DNA of 64,000 nt, taken from NCBI GenBank assembly GCA_937952395.1, contig CALFYV010000090.1, positions 482,148-546,147 on the forward strand, written 5' to 3'. Shown piece by piece: positions 59,117 through 64,000 of the stretch. Each line of letters starts with the position of its first letter. Within the stretch, counting starts at the first letter, position 1. The translations under genes and the position numbers were made by a program. The stretch is from an uncultured Bacteriovoracaceae bacterium (GTDB lineage: Bacteria > Bdellovibrionota > Bacteriovoracia > Bacteriovoracales > Bacteriovoracaceae). The notes under the pieces are model-generated. The model saw nothing but the letters and a program-made list of their open reading frames with translations. It ran no database searches and was not told the DNA's origin.

Positions 59117-60100
59117 CTACGAAGTATTAACTAATTCCTCCATAGAGCTAACAATGTCATAAAAATTATAAGATTCTTCAGGAACATCAATATCTTCGTA
59201 AGGACTTTCTACGCCGTTTTCTTCTAATTTATGACGGATGTAATCGAGACCTGATGCTCTTAATTGACGAACTCTTTCTTTGGTCACATTAATATCATCG
59301 CCAATTTCACGCAAAGTTTTAGGCATTGATTTTAACAACCCATAATAATGCCTAACTGCATATGCACGACGCTTGCCCACAGGGTCTTTTTCCATGTCAC
59401 GCAGAATCTTTAAGATTTTTTTCGATACCACTACACACTTTTCTTGCTCCTCTTTCTCGGCCACTTCTTCAGTGAAATCTTCGTATCGATCAAAATTATC
59501 ATCTAAGAAATGAAAATCATTTAAAACACCACCCGTTTTATAACGAGCAACCCTTTTATGATCCTTGTTGTAAGCTTGTGCAAAATGATTCCTAATTGCC
59601 CAAACACAATAAGTACTAAATTTATATTTAGTGCTCACATCAAATTTAGGAACTGTGTACCAAACTTTGAAATAAGCCTCTGTAAGGGCCTCAGACATAG
59701 TTAAGTAGCCCTTACACCTTTTAGCAATTTTAGGAGCTAAACGATAATTGCAGGCCGCAATTAATTTTCTAATTTCCTCAGCTTGGAGCAACAACCTTCT
59801 AAACTTAGGTTTCCTGGAAGTTGTTAACTCTTTCTGCAATTCGGCAGCTTGATATTTTAGATAATTATATTTCTTAAACAAATATATTTCTTGCTCAGGC
59901 GTAAGCAAGGGGGCCATATATGTTGGACGAACATGAACTTTAATTTTTCTTTTATCTAATGCTCGTATTCTTTGAAAATCTTTATCAAATTGCTCTTTGT
60001 CAGGCATTTCTCCCATGATAATCTCAACGAGTTTAGGATCGTTAAAATCAGGATGAAATTTGTATTCTACAGGAGTTTCATAGATAGGATTCTTAGGCAT
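59117..60100 (-). CDS. Sigma-70 family RNA polymerase sigma factor
   Basis: Region 2 is visible as AACNYRLAPKIAKRCKGYL, then ALTEAYFKVWYTVPKFDVSTKYKFSTYCVWAIRN, with the aromatic residues that melt the -10. Region 4 is RHYYGLLKSMPKTLREIGDDINVTKERVRQLRASGLDYIRHKL, the helix-turn-helix for the -35. Region 3 is replaced by an acidic linker, and region 1.1 is absent. It probably directs a class of phage promoters. Whether it reads the TTTACA-type or other promoters cannot be decided here. An inverted repeat lies upstream. Confidence 0.85.
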   Translation of the reverse strand: MPKNPIYETPVEYKFHPDFNDPKLVEIIMGEMPDKEQFDKDFQRIRALDKRKIKVHVRPTYMAPLLTPEQEIYLFKKYNYLKYQAAELQKELTTSRKPKFRRLLLQAEEIRKLIAACNYRLAPKIAKRCKGYLTMSEALTEAYFKVWYTVPKFDVSTKYKFSTYCVWAIRNHFAQAYNKDHKRVARYKTGGVLNDFHFLDDNFDRYEDFTEEVAEKEEQEKCVVVSKKILKILRDMEKDPVGKRRAYAVRHYYGLLKSMPKTLREIGDDINVTKERVRQLRASGLDYIRHKLEENGVESPYEDIDVPEESYNFYDIVSSMEELVNTS

Positions 60101-60143
60101 TGAACATTATTCCCAACATTCAAAACAAAAAATTGCCAGACCA

Positions 60144-60166
60144 GATTGGAATATCTCGTTCCAATC
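60144..60166. promoter_or_regulatory. Inverted repeat upstream of the sigma factor gene
   Basis: Arms GATTGGAA and TTCCAATC are perfect inverted repeats around a 7-base loop, 44 bases before the sigma ATG. It could be an operator or a weak terminator of the upstream gene; it lacks an immediate T run. Confidence 0.45.
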
Positions 60167-60186
60167 AGAATTTCACAAGATCAAAA

Positions 60187-60693
60187 CTAGTTTCTAGGTT
60201 GCCGAGGAAGGGATTTTGGCTGAAATGTGCGATAAACATCGCCTTCAGGAGTCTTGATTTTTCTTTGTCTCAAAGCAGGATAGACCGTAATATATTCACC
60301 ACCCCTGACGGTTACTAACGGACGAATACGATCCAAAACTGCCTCATCTCTCATTGGATAAGCATTACAACTTGAACAAGGCTCACCAAGTTGTTCATCA
60401 GCAACAAAAAGATAGGTTCTGCCACACCAGCCGCATTTGGCAGCATGGGGTCTGACATCATTTTTAATGTCAGATACATTTTTTAACATTACCCTGAGAT
60501 TAGAAGGCGAACCAGTGTTAAACTGATCGCCAAAAAGATGATCTGTTTCAACTGGCAACCATTCTCCAGCATATTGCTGAAGTAATTTGCGATAATTCCA
60601 GGCATTCGTGTCGCCACCAGTGACTACTGGCTCATCTTTAATTTTGATGTGCATGTCGCTGTAATTTTCTAGCCACTGATTGAATGTTTCCAT
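60187..60693 (-). CDS. Hypothetical zinc-ribbon protein, 168 aa
   Basis: Residues of about 85-112 hold CGWCGRTYLF and CSSCNAYP, a zinc ribbon. The C-terminus (YRTFQPKSLPRQPRN) is basic. The start lies directly behind a 14-bp palindrome and close to the -10, so the mRNA leader is very short and lacks a Shine-Dalgarno sequence. Function is unknown. Confidence 0.6.
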   Translation of the reverse strand: METFNQWLENYSDMHIKIKDEPVVTGGDTNAWNYRKLLQQYAGEWLPVETDHLFGDQFNTGSPSNLRVMLKNVSDIKNDVRPHAAKCGWCGRTYLFVADEQLGEPCSSCNAYPMRDEAVLDRIRPLVTVRGGEYITVYPALRQRKIKTPEGDVYRTFQPKSLPRQPRN

Positions 60694-60707
60694 GCACTAT
60701 ATAGTGC
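60694..60707. promoter_or_regulatory. Perfect 14-bp palindrome (operator candidate)
   Basis: GCACTATATAGTGC is a perfect palindrome touching the ATG of 60187..60693 and lying at the expected transcription start of its promoter. Confidence 0.55.
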
Positions 60708-60716
60708 TGTTTGATT

Positions 60717-60745
60717 ATTATAACTCCCAAAAAGCTAGTTGTAAA
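60717..60745 (-). promoter_or_regulatory. Promoter, TTTACA-17-TATAAT
   Basis: TTTACA (60740-60745) and TATAAT (60717-60722) on the minus strand, 17 bp apart, drive 60187..60693 just downstream of tRNA-Pro. Confidence 0.75.
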
Positions 60746-60752
60746 TTTAAAG

Positions 60753-60826
60753 TCAGCGTGACTGGATTTGAACCAGCGGCCTCATCCACCCCAAGGATGC
60801 GCTCTGCCAGACTGAGCTACACACTG
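60753..60826 (-). tRNA. tRNA-Pro (GGG)
   Basis: Acceptor CAGTGTG pairs with CACGCTG, the anticodon stem CATCC/GGATG closes loop TTGGGGT with anticodon GGG, and the T-arm is GCTGG, TTCAAAT, CCAGT. Discriminator A, no encoded CCA. It reads CCC/CCU codons, which are rare in an AT-rich genome. Confidence 0.85.
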
Positions 60827-61058
60827 ATTTTTTAGCACAAGGTTCAAACTGGACCGGACAGTGGGCACTTAAACCTCGCTCCACCACAGATTCTGTCTGG
60901 GCGACCTTGCAAGCCAACCTCCGGTTATGGTTGCCCTTGACTTGCTCGACATACCGTTTTGAAACCAACTTGAACAATTTAAAACCAAGTTGAAAGTTTT
61001 GGAATCTGATTGACGGTTTTGAGACCACCTGATTTACCGAAGTTTACCAACTTACACG
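60827..61058. other. Non-coding structured region upstream of the sigma-54-type promoter
   Basis: No convincing gene is present; a minus-strand frame runs through tRNA-Pro and is unlikely. The region contains a long hairpin (arms AGGTTTAA and TTGAACCT around a GTCCGGTCC core) and near-repeats of TTCAACTTGGTTT and TTCAAGTTGGTTT around 60965-61005. It could hold a small RNA or activator-binding sites for the promoter at 61059. Confidence 0.4.
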
Positions 61059-61076
61059 TTGGCATATTGTTTGCAT
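61059..61076 (+). promoter_or_regulatory. Sigma-54-type promoter
   Basis: The sequence TTGGCATATTGTTTGCAT has GG and GC exactly 10 bases apart, matching the -24/-12 consensus of sigma-54. It lies 47 bases before the ATG of 61123..61365 in the right orientation. Confidence 0.6.
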
Positions 61077-61122
61077 CAAAGGAATGCGACGGACAAAACC
61101 TTTTTTCCTAAGGAGTTAGAAA

Positions 61123-61365
61123 ATGAATGCTGCAAATGCTGAGAAAATTATCAACATCATAGAGTCCTTAGAAACATCTCTTAATGAAATAGCCATTGAT
61201 CAAAAAGCATTAGAAGAACAATGGAATCTCTGTAAATCTGAAGAAAATAGAAAAGTTGTTGAAGAAATCGTAGGACTTCTTGAAAAAAGGATGGAACAAG
61301 TCAACAAAACCGTTTTTCTTCTTGAAAACATTATTGATCCCAAAGATCATCTTCAGTGTGCTTAA
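61123..61365 (+). CDS. Small coiled-coil protein, 80 aa
   Basis: A helical protein with heptads (IINIIESLETSLNEIAIDQKA), it starts with AAGGAG eight bases upstream. It is the only plus-strand gene in this tRNA region and follows the sigma-54-type promoter, so its expression may depend on an enhancer-binding activator. The family is unknown. Confidence 0.65.
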   Translation: MNAANAEKIINIIESLETSLNEIAIDQKALEEQWNLCKSEENRKVVEEIVGLLEKRMEQVNKTVFLLENIIDPKDHLQCA

Positions 61366-61706
61366 CTTTCAGCTTGTCCCAAGGGAGGGGGAGTCCTATG
61401 CTCCCCCTCCCTTTCCTCCGCTTCCTTTGCACGGACACATTTAGGACACTCAATACACCTCACAACATGCCACTCATAAGGATAAGCATGCTTAAAACAC
61501 CTTCGATAACCACTTATCCACCAATTCTGGAACTCATCACTTCCAAAATATTTTTTATCTTCTTCTTTGTGTACTCTTTTGACAAAATTTGCAAGATGAA
61601 TTCCTTGGAACTTCTTTATATCTTTTACATTTCTTCGACAAGGAATATCACCGTAATATAGTCCTTTGTATGGTTTGACAAAACAGGTTGGAATTCCTTT
61701 TAAATA
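61362..61706 (-). CDS. Hypothetical CxxC protein, start unresolved
   Basis: This frame runs from just after the tRNA at 61708 to 61362 and encodes about 114 residues with aromatic-rich segments (YKGLYYGDIPCRRN, FQNWWISGYRRCF) and CIECPKC near the end. It looks like protein, but no ATG, GTG or TTG is found in frame downstream of the tRNA. The only open start lies before the tRNA, and a frame through the tRNA is unlikely. AAAAGGA followed by ATT may mark a rare start. Confidence 0.45.
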   Translation of the reverse strand, partial: YLKGIPTCFVKPYKGLYYGDIPCRRNVKDIKKFQGIHLANFVKRVHKEEDKKYFGSDEFQNWWISGYRRCFKHAYPYEWHVVRCIECPKCVRAKEAEEREGEHRTPPPLGQAES

Positions 61707-61707
61707 A

Positions 61708-61814
61708 TGACCAGAGGTGGAATCGAACCACCGCCTTTCGAGCAGGAACCGCAATGGTCTAACTATAAAGTCCCCCGGTATACTCGACGCTCTAAACCAT
61801 TGAGCTATCCGGCC
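61708..61814 (-). tRNA. tRNA with 40-nt anticodon loop (intron-like insertion)
   Basis: Every other part is canonical on the minus strand: acceptor GGCCGGA with TCTGGTC, D-arm GCTC AATGGTTTA GAGC, anticodon stem TCGAG/CTCGA, variable AAGGC, T-arm GGTGG, TTCGATT, CCACC, discriminator A. The anticodon stem encloses 40 bases (61743-61782). Within them GGGAC can pair with GTTCC. A 33-nt insertion in the anticodon loop is the simplest reading; the anticodon depends on the splice points. The position inside the anticodon stem excludes a long variable arm. Confidence 0.7.
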
Positions 61815-62028
61815 CTTTAACCCTCTTAATGTAAAGAGGAACCAAATCTTTTTCCACTCTAAACCAAGCTTCGTCCCAAATTTCTTTGCAAATGTCACAC
61901 CCTCCACCATTGCAGGTTGTATTCCCACAACAGTTAAATTTGTAAGCCACCGTTTTGCATAACTCACAATAAAACCAATTTTCGTCTTTGAACTTTGTTC
62001 GACAAAAATACCAATCAATATTTTTCAT
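61792..62028 (-). CDS. Cys-rich zinc-binding protein, 78 aa
   Basis: The start MKNIDWYF follows AGGA. The protein has CELCKTV, FNCCGNTTC and GCDICKEIW, enough for two zinc sites. Its last codons overlap the first 23 bases of the following tRNA, with the TAG stop lying in the tRNA D-arm. Function is unknown. Confidence 0.6.
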   Translation of the reverse strand: MKNIDWYFCRTKFKDENWFYCELCKTVAYKFNCCGNTTCNGGGCDICKEIWDEAWFRVEKDLVPLYIKRVKGPDSSMV

Positions 62029-62041
62029 TTTAATCCTAAAA

Positions 62042-62117
62042 TCGGAATGACACGATTCGAACGTGCGACCCCCTGCTCCCAAAGCAGGTGCTCTCAACCA
62101 GGCTGAGCTACATTCCG
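62042..62117 (-). tRNA. tRNA-Pro (UGG)
   Basis: Acceptor CGGAATG/CATTCCG, D-arm with GCTC/GAGC, anticodon stem CCTGC/GCAGG with loop TTTGGGA (anticodon TGG), T-arm GCACG, TTCGAAT, CGTGT, discriminator A. It decodes CCA and related proline codons. Confidence 0.9.
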
Positions 62118-62125
62118 TAAATCGT

Positions 62126-62332
62126 CTACCACCTCTCTTCTAAATCCCACTTTTCTTCTGGAGTCAATGCTAACAATCCTAATTTTTTTGCTTGTTTATG
62201 TGTTAGCGATAACTCTTCATCATCACTCATAAGACCTTCAGCAATTGCCCAATCATTGGTTCCAGTTAAATTACAATAATCCATCCATAAACCACGATCA
62301 AATAACTCTCTAGCCGTTATTGTTATTTTCAT
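62126..62332 (-). CDS. Hypothetical protein, 68 aa
   Basis: This small acidic helical protein (MKITITARELFDRGLWMDYCN) has the layout of many phage proteins that start with a short beta strand and an ELFDRG helix. Its start overlaps the end of the upstream gene. The family is not known. Confidence 0.55.
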   Translation of the reverse strand: MKITITARELFDRGLWMDYCNLTGTNDWAIAEGLMSDDEELSLTHKQAKKLGLLALTPEEKWDLEERW

Positions 62333-62720
62333 TTTCTCGCTCCTTCAAATAATTGAATAACTTATCGTTTGGTTTCGATGTGGGAAAATTGTCCCGGTCA
62401 AACACCAAAGACTCACCAGTTTCAACAAAAAACCACTTCTTCTCAGGCGACCAGTCTAAAGCTTTCCCTGTTTTGCTTTCAATAGTGCCTAAATCCTCTG
62501 CAACCAAAATATCATCGGGAAGAATGCCTATTTCCTCTTGTGGCTTTACTGTCCCACCAGCGTCCCAATGATATTCTGTGTCTAAGTATTCTTCTCCAAA
62601 TTTATAACGAATTCCTATGAATCCATCATTTACAGAATTAAACACTCCTATTACCAAATTTCGAGAAAAAATACGATACAAATGTCGATCTTTGCATTGC
62701 TCAATTGACAAATAACTCAT
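62310..62720 (-). CDS. Hypothetical protein, 136 aa
   Basis: The start MSYLSIEQCKD follows GGAG; the longer open frame runs into the tRNA-like element upstream and is rejected. The protein is beta-rich (VIGVFNSVNDGFIGIRYKFGEEYL) with an acidic second half. It is unrecognised. Confidence 0.55.
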   Translation of the reverse strand: MSYLSIEQCKDRHLYRIFSRNLVIGVFNSVNDGFIGIRYKFGEEYLDTEYHWDAGGTVKPQEEIGILPDDILVAEDLGTIESKTGKALDWSPEKKWFFVETGESLVFDRDNFPTSKPNDKLFNYLKERENENNNNG

Positions 62721-62741
62721 ATCTTTCTCCAAGTCAGGCAC

Positions 62742-62802
62742 CTCGGCGCCGCCCCGAGTTCGTCCTGCATCCAAAGCAGGCGTGGTTCTAACATCCATTA
62801 AA
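62742..62802 (-). tRNA. Degenerate tRNA-Pro-like element
   Basis: A clear anticodon arm (CCTGC, loop TTTGGAT, GCAGG; anticodon TGG) and a D-arm (GTTT with GAAC) are present. The T-arm position, however, holds CTCGG and CCGAG around GGCGGCG instead of TTCGAAT, and no acceptor pairing is found. It looks like a decayed or rearranged copy of the neighbouring tRNA-Pro(UGG), or a tRNA mimic. Confidence 0.4.
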
Positions 62803-62832
62803 CTACAATTAGTTGCTAATTTTTTGTTCCAA

Positions 62833-62903
62833 TAGCGATTGCAGAAATCGAATCTGCGATTCTTCCTTATGAAAGAAGCGTGTTACCACTACACCAAATC
62901 GCC
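62833..62903 (-). tRNA. tRNA with anticodon CAU (Met or Ile2)
   Basis: Acceptor GGCGATT pairs with AATCGCT (one G-U), D-stem GTGT/ACAC, anticodon stem CTTCT/GGAAG, loop TTCATAA with anticodon CAT, T-arm GCAGA, TTCGATT, TCTGC. The D-loop is short. Whether it is Met or lysidine-modified Ile cannot be told. Confidence 0.85.
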
Positions 62904-62918
62904 AAAGATGCTGCTGCC

Positions 62919-63230
62919 TCAATATCCCCTAGATTTTTCTTTTCTTTTCACTATTTTATCCAACCACCAGTGAAAAGGTTTTAAATCTGGTTCTAAATAC
63001 AATTCCATGGGATGTAACAACCGCTTTCTAAAATCTTCCAACCACATGCCAACAGTTACATCCATCCAATGTTTGCCAATCACATAACCATTGTACTTGT
63101 CACCAGTAAAAATCCCAGACCTAAAATTACCGATTCCTCGTGTTTCCCAAAGATAAGCTTCTAAAACCGATTGCTCTGAAAAATCTAAGTTTTCTTCTTC
63201 CCCAGCAAAGTAACGATAAATGGGTTGCAT
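62919..63230 (-). CDS. Hypothetical protein, 103 aa
   Basis: This aromatic-rich protein (PIYRYFAGEEENLDFSEQSV, DVTVGMWLEDFRKRLLHP) contains a GKHWMDV segment. It has no recognised family. It lies between tRNA-CAU and the DUF2283-like gene. Confidence 0.5.
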   Translation of the reverse strand: MQPIYRYFAGEEENLDFSEQSVLEAYLWETRGIGNFRSGIFTGDKYNGYVIGKHWMDVTVGMWLEDFRKRLLHPMELYLEPDLKPFHWWLDKIVKRKEKSRGY

Positions 63231-63276
63231 TTTTCGCCAATTCTTGCTGGGCTTAATGCCGAATGCCTTGACATAT

Positions 63277-63459
63277 TCAACCCCCTATCAGTTTCTTTAC
63301 TCCACGTATTTCAAAACCAACTATTTCATCAGTCTCCAATGAAAGAAATAAACTCAATTCTTTATTGATAAATTTGTCATAAGACCTTTCATCTTTTAAA
63401 TAACAAATTATCGAATCCGTGTTCTTTTCAAAATAAGGTTTAACTGTGAATTCTGTCAT
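63277..63459 (-). CDS. DUF2283-like protein (paralogue of 52048..52278)
   Basis: From MTEFTVKPYF (63459) the 60-residue protein shares its whole layout with 52048..52278: a first strand, a YLKDERSYDKFINKELSLF segment and SLETDEIVGFEIRG. Both fit the DUF2283 pattern. The duplication suggests a useful but unknown small beta-sheet protein. Confidence 0.55.
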   Translation of the reverse strand: MTEFTVKPYFEKNTDSIICYLKDERSYDKFINKELSLFLSLETDEIVGFEIRGVKKLIGG

Positions 63460-63467
63460 GTTTGCCT

Positions 63468-63677
63468 TTATGTATCTAAAACTGTATCTTCGTAACACTT
63501 TTGACACAAAGATGTTTGTTTTGCCTTTTCAGTGCCATAGATTTCAGCAACAAATGGGTCTGGTCCGTGGATCATTTTCTTAAATGGAAACATCTCTCCA
63601 CATGAATCGCACTGTTTGCTACATTCACATACTTTACCATTGATCTTGCGACCACAACCTTTGCATCTTTTTTTCAT
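63468..63677 (-). CDS. Zinc-finger protein, 69 aa
   Basis: At least four Cys pairs (CKGCG, CECSKQC, CDSCG, CQKC) within 69 residues predict two zinc-binding knuckles. The central PFKKMIHGPDPF segment may contact a partner. A role in nucleic acid binding or as an adaptor is possible. Confidence 0.6.
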   Translation of the reverse strand: MKKRCKGCGRKINGKVCECSKQCDSCGEMFPFKKMIHGPDPFVAEIYGTEKAKQTSLCQKCYEDTVLDT

Positions 63678-63682
63678 AAAAG

Positions 63683-63776
63683 TCCCACCGGCAGGACTCG
63701 AACCTGCACTTCTCCGGTCAATGATTGCAAATGCTATCCGGACGTTCTGCCTAGTGATTGTTTTGCCAATAAGGGG
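63683..63776 (-). tRNA. tRNA-Cys-like element with enlarged anticodon loop and interrupted 5' half
   Basis: The T-arm (GCAGG, TTCGAGT, CCTGC) and the anticodon stem TCCGG/CCGGA are clear, but the anticodon loop has 20 bases (63718-63737) with TTTGCAAT, a GCA (Cys) anticodon context, at its centre. The acceptor pairs only if three bases are looped out of the 5' strand, and no good D-stem is seen. It may be an intron-bearing tRNA or a decayed one. Confidence 0.45.
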
Positions 63777-63789
63777 AATTGATAATTAA

Positions 63790-63858
63790 CTGAAGAACCT
63801 GCCCGAGCCCTTCCCTCGGTTCACGGTTTTTATAGCTTTTGCAATCGATATTCTTCAG
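63790..63858. other. Structured non-coding segment
   Basis: CTGAAGAA (63790-63797) pairs with TTCTTCAG (63851-63858), enclosing a hairpin CCGAG/CTCGG around CCCTTCC. The 69-base closed structure has tRNA-like size but no T-loop or anticodon arm. No gene is seen between 63777 and 63913. Confidence 0.4.
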
Positions 63859-63913
63859 GTTTTTCGCATCTCTTATTGGTTTCCAATTCACCAATTAAAC
63901 TACAGTGGAAAAG

Positions 63914-63985
63914 TAGCCCGTGACGGTTTCGATTCGTCTTCCTCTGTTCGAAAAACAGGAATCCTAGCCATTAGACGAACGGGCC
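63914..63985 (-). tRNA. tRNA-Glu (UUC) with atypical T-loop
   Basis: Acceptor GGCCCGT/ACGGGCT, D-stem GTCT/GGAT, anticodon loop TTTTCGA with anticodon TTC, and discriminator A fit tRNA-Glu. The T-arm is unusual: GACGA and CCGTC enclose ATCGAAA, lacking T54 and the normal 53-61 pair, and the anticodon stem has a C-A mismatch at its base. It may be functional with altered tertiary contacts or may be decaying. Confidence 0.7.
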
Positions 63986-64000
63986 AAATGTTAAATTGTC

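Noticed and set aside
60753..61028. 91-aa minus-strand open frame
   Set aside because: It runs through tRNA-Pro, starts with GTG without a ribosome binding site and has no protein-like features.
61743..61782. Long variable arm of a Leu/Ser/Tyr tRNA
   Set aside because: The extra bases lie inside the anticodon stem, and a normal 5-nt variable region follows it.
61362..62018. 218-aa minus-strand open frame
   Set aside because: It crosses a tRNA gene and overlaps a better zinc-protein gene. Only the part downstream of the tRNA is kept.
62310..62798. Longer start for the 136-aa protein
   Set aside because: The extra residues are translated from the tRNA-like element, and a GGAG ribosome binding site marks the start at 62720.
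1..64000. Global reassignment of UAG to an amino acid, as in some large phages
   Set aside because: UAG ends several ordinary genes here, each followed at once by a ribosome binding site and start codon. Only the Pth2 gene and the RF leader show UAG in an unusual place.
1..64000. CRISPR array
   Set aside because: No regularly spaced repeats were seen. The only tandem repeats are the fibre coding repeats and an 18-base duplication near 20610.

Overview
The window looks like part of a large AT-rich dsDNA tailed-phage (jumbo-phage-like) genome. Small genes are densely packed and often overlap by ATGA, start sites carry AGGAG-type ribosome binding sites, free-standing homing endonucleases are scattered through the region, tRNA genes alternate with tiny ORFs, and there is a sialidase-like tail fibre, a phage-type sigma factor and a ParB. 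No ribosomal or core metabolic operon is seen. The host cannot be named. A CsrA, an RNA polymerase alpha-CTD-like protein, lipoproteins with lipoboxes and one good sigma-54-type promoter suggest a Gram-negative or similar bacterium.

Layout: 0-7.4 kb holds small minus-strand genes including a 2H phosphoesterase, an HNH nuclease, an HD hydrolase and a Pth2-type peptidyl-tRNA hydrolase, ending at a tRNA with anticodon CUA. 7.5-13.2 kb holds an ADP-ribosylglycohydrolase, a LAGLIDADG endonuclease and a WGR-PARP. 13.3-28.7 kb holds nucleic-acid and signalling enzymes: an SNase lipoprotein, an Rnl2-like RNA ligase, a C39-like peptidase, an alpha-CTD-like protein, cREC, a gamma-glutamylcyclotransferase, ClpX, a PRPP synthetase with an insertion, a NadR-like P-loop protein, ParB, a second ligase and CsrA. 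28.8-38.1 kb switches strand repeatedly and holds a MazG-like protein, another 2H phosphoesterase, glycosyltransferases, sulfotransferases, UDP-galactopyranose mutase and an RlaP-like nucleotidyltransferase. 38.1-39.5 kb is a decayed IS200/IS605 element (tnpA remnant, intact tnpB, omega-RNA end). 39.5-40.5 kb carries a release-factor-like gene behind a remarkable leader. 40.6-47.5 kb ends in a large tail fibre. 47.5-60.7 kb is a long minus-strand run with a second Pth2, an Sm-like protein, YqeY, a CHASE3-like membrane protein and a sigma factor. 60.7-64 kb is a tRNA array with small zinc-binding proteins.

Two themes stand out. The first is UAG recoding plus RNA repair. The window holds an apparent amber-suppressor tRNA, a Pth2 gene with an in-frame UAG at codon 3, and a release-factor gene that seems reachable only through two consecutive CUU-UAG plus-one frameshifts, the first arranged like the bacterial RF2 site. 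It also has two 2H phosphoesterases, cREC, RlaP, two ligases, and tRNA genes whose anticodon loops are enlarged to 17, 20 and 40 nt. The second theme is NAD/ADP-ribose chemistry: a WGR-PARP writer, an ADP-ribosylglycohydrolase eraser, an enlarged PRPP synthetase and a NadR-like kinase. Both would suit a phage that counters tRNA-cleaving and NAD-consuming defences, but that reading is inference.

At least nine minus-strand promoters share a TTTACA-like -35 element, a 16-17 bp spacer and TATAAT, mostly in front of single genes or short operons. All family calls come from motif recognition by eye; no searches were run.
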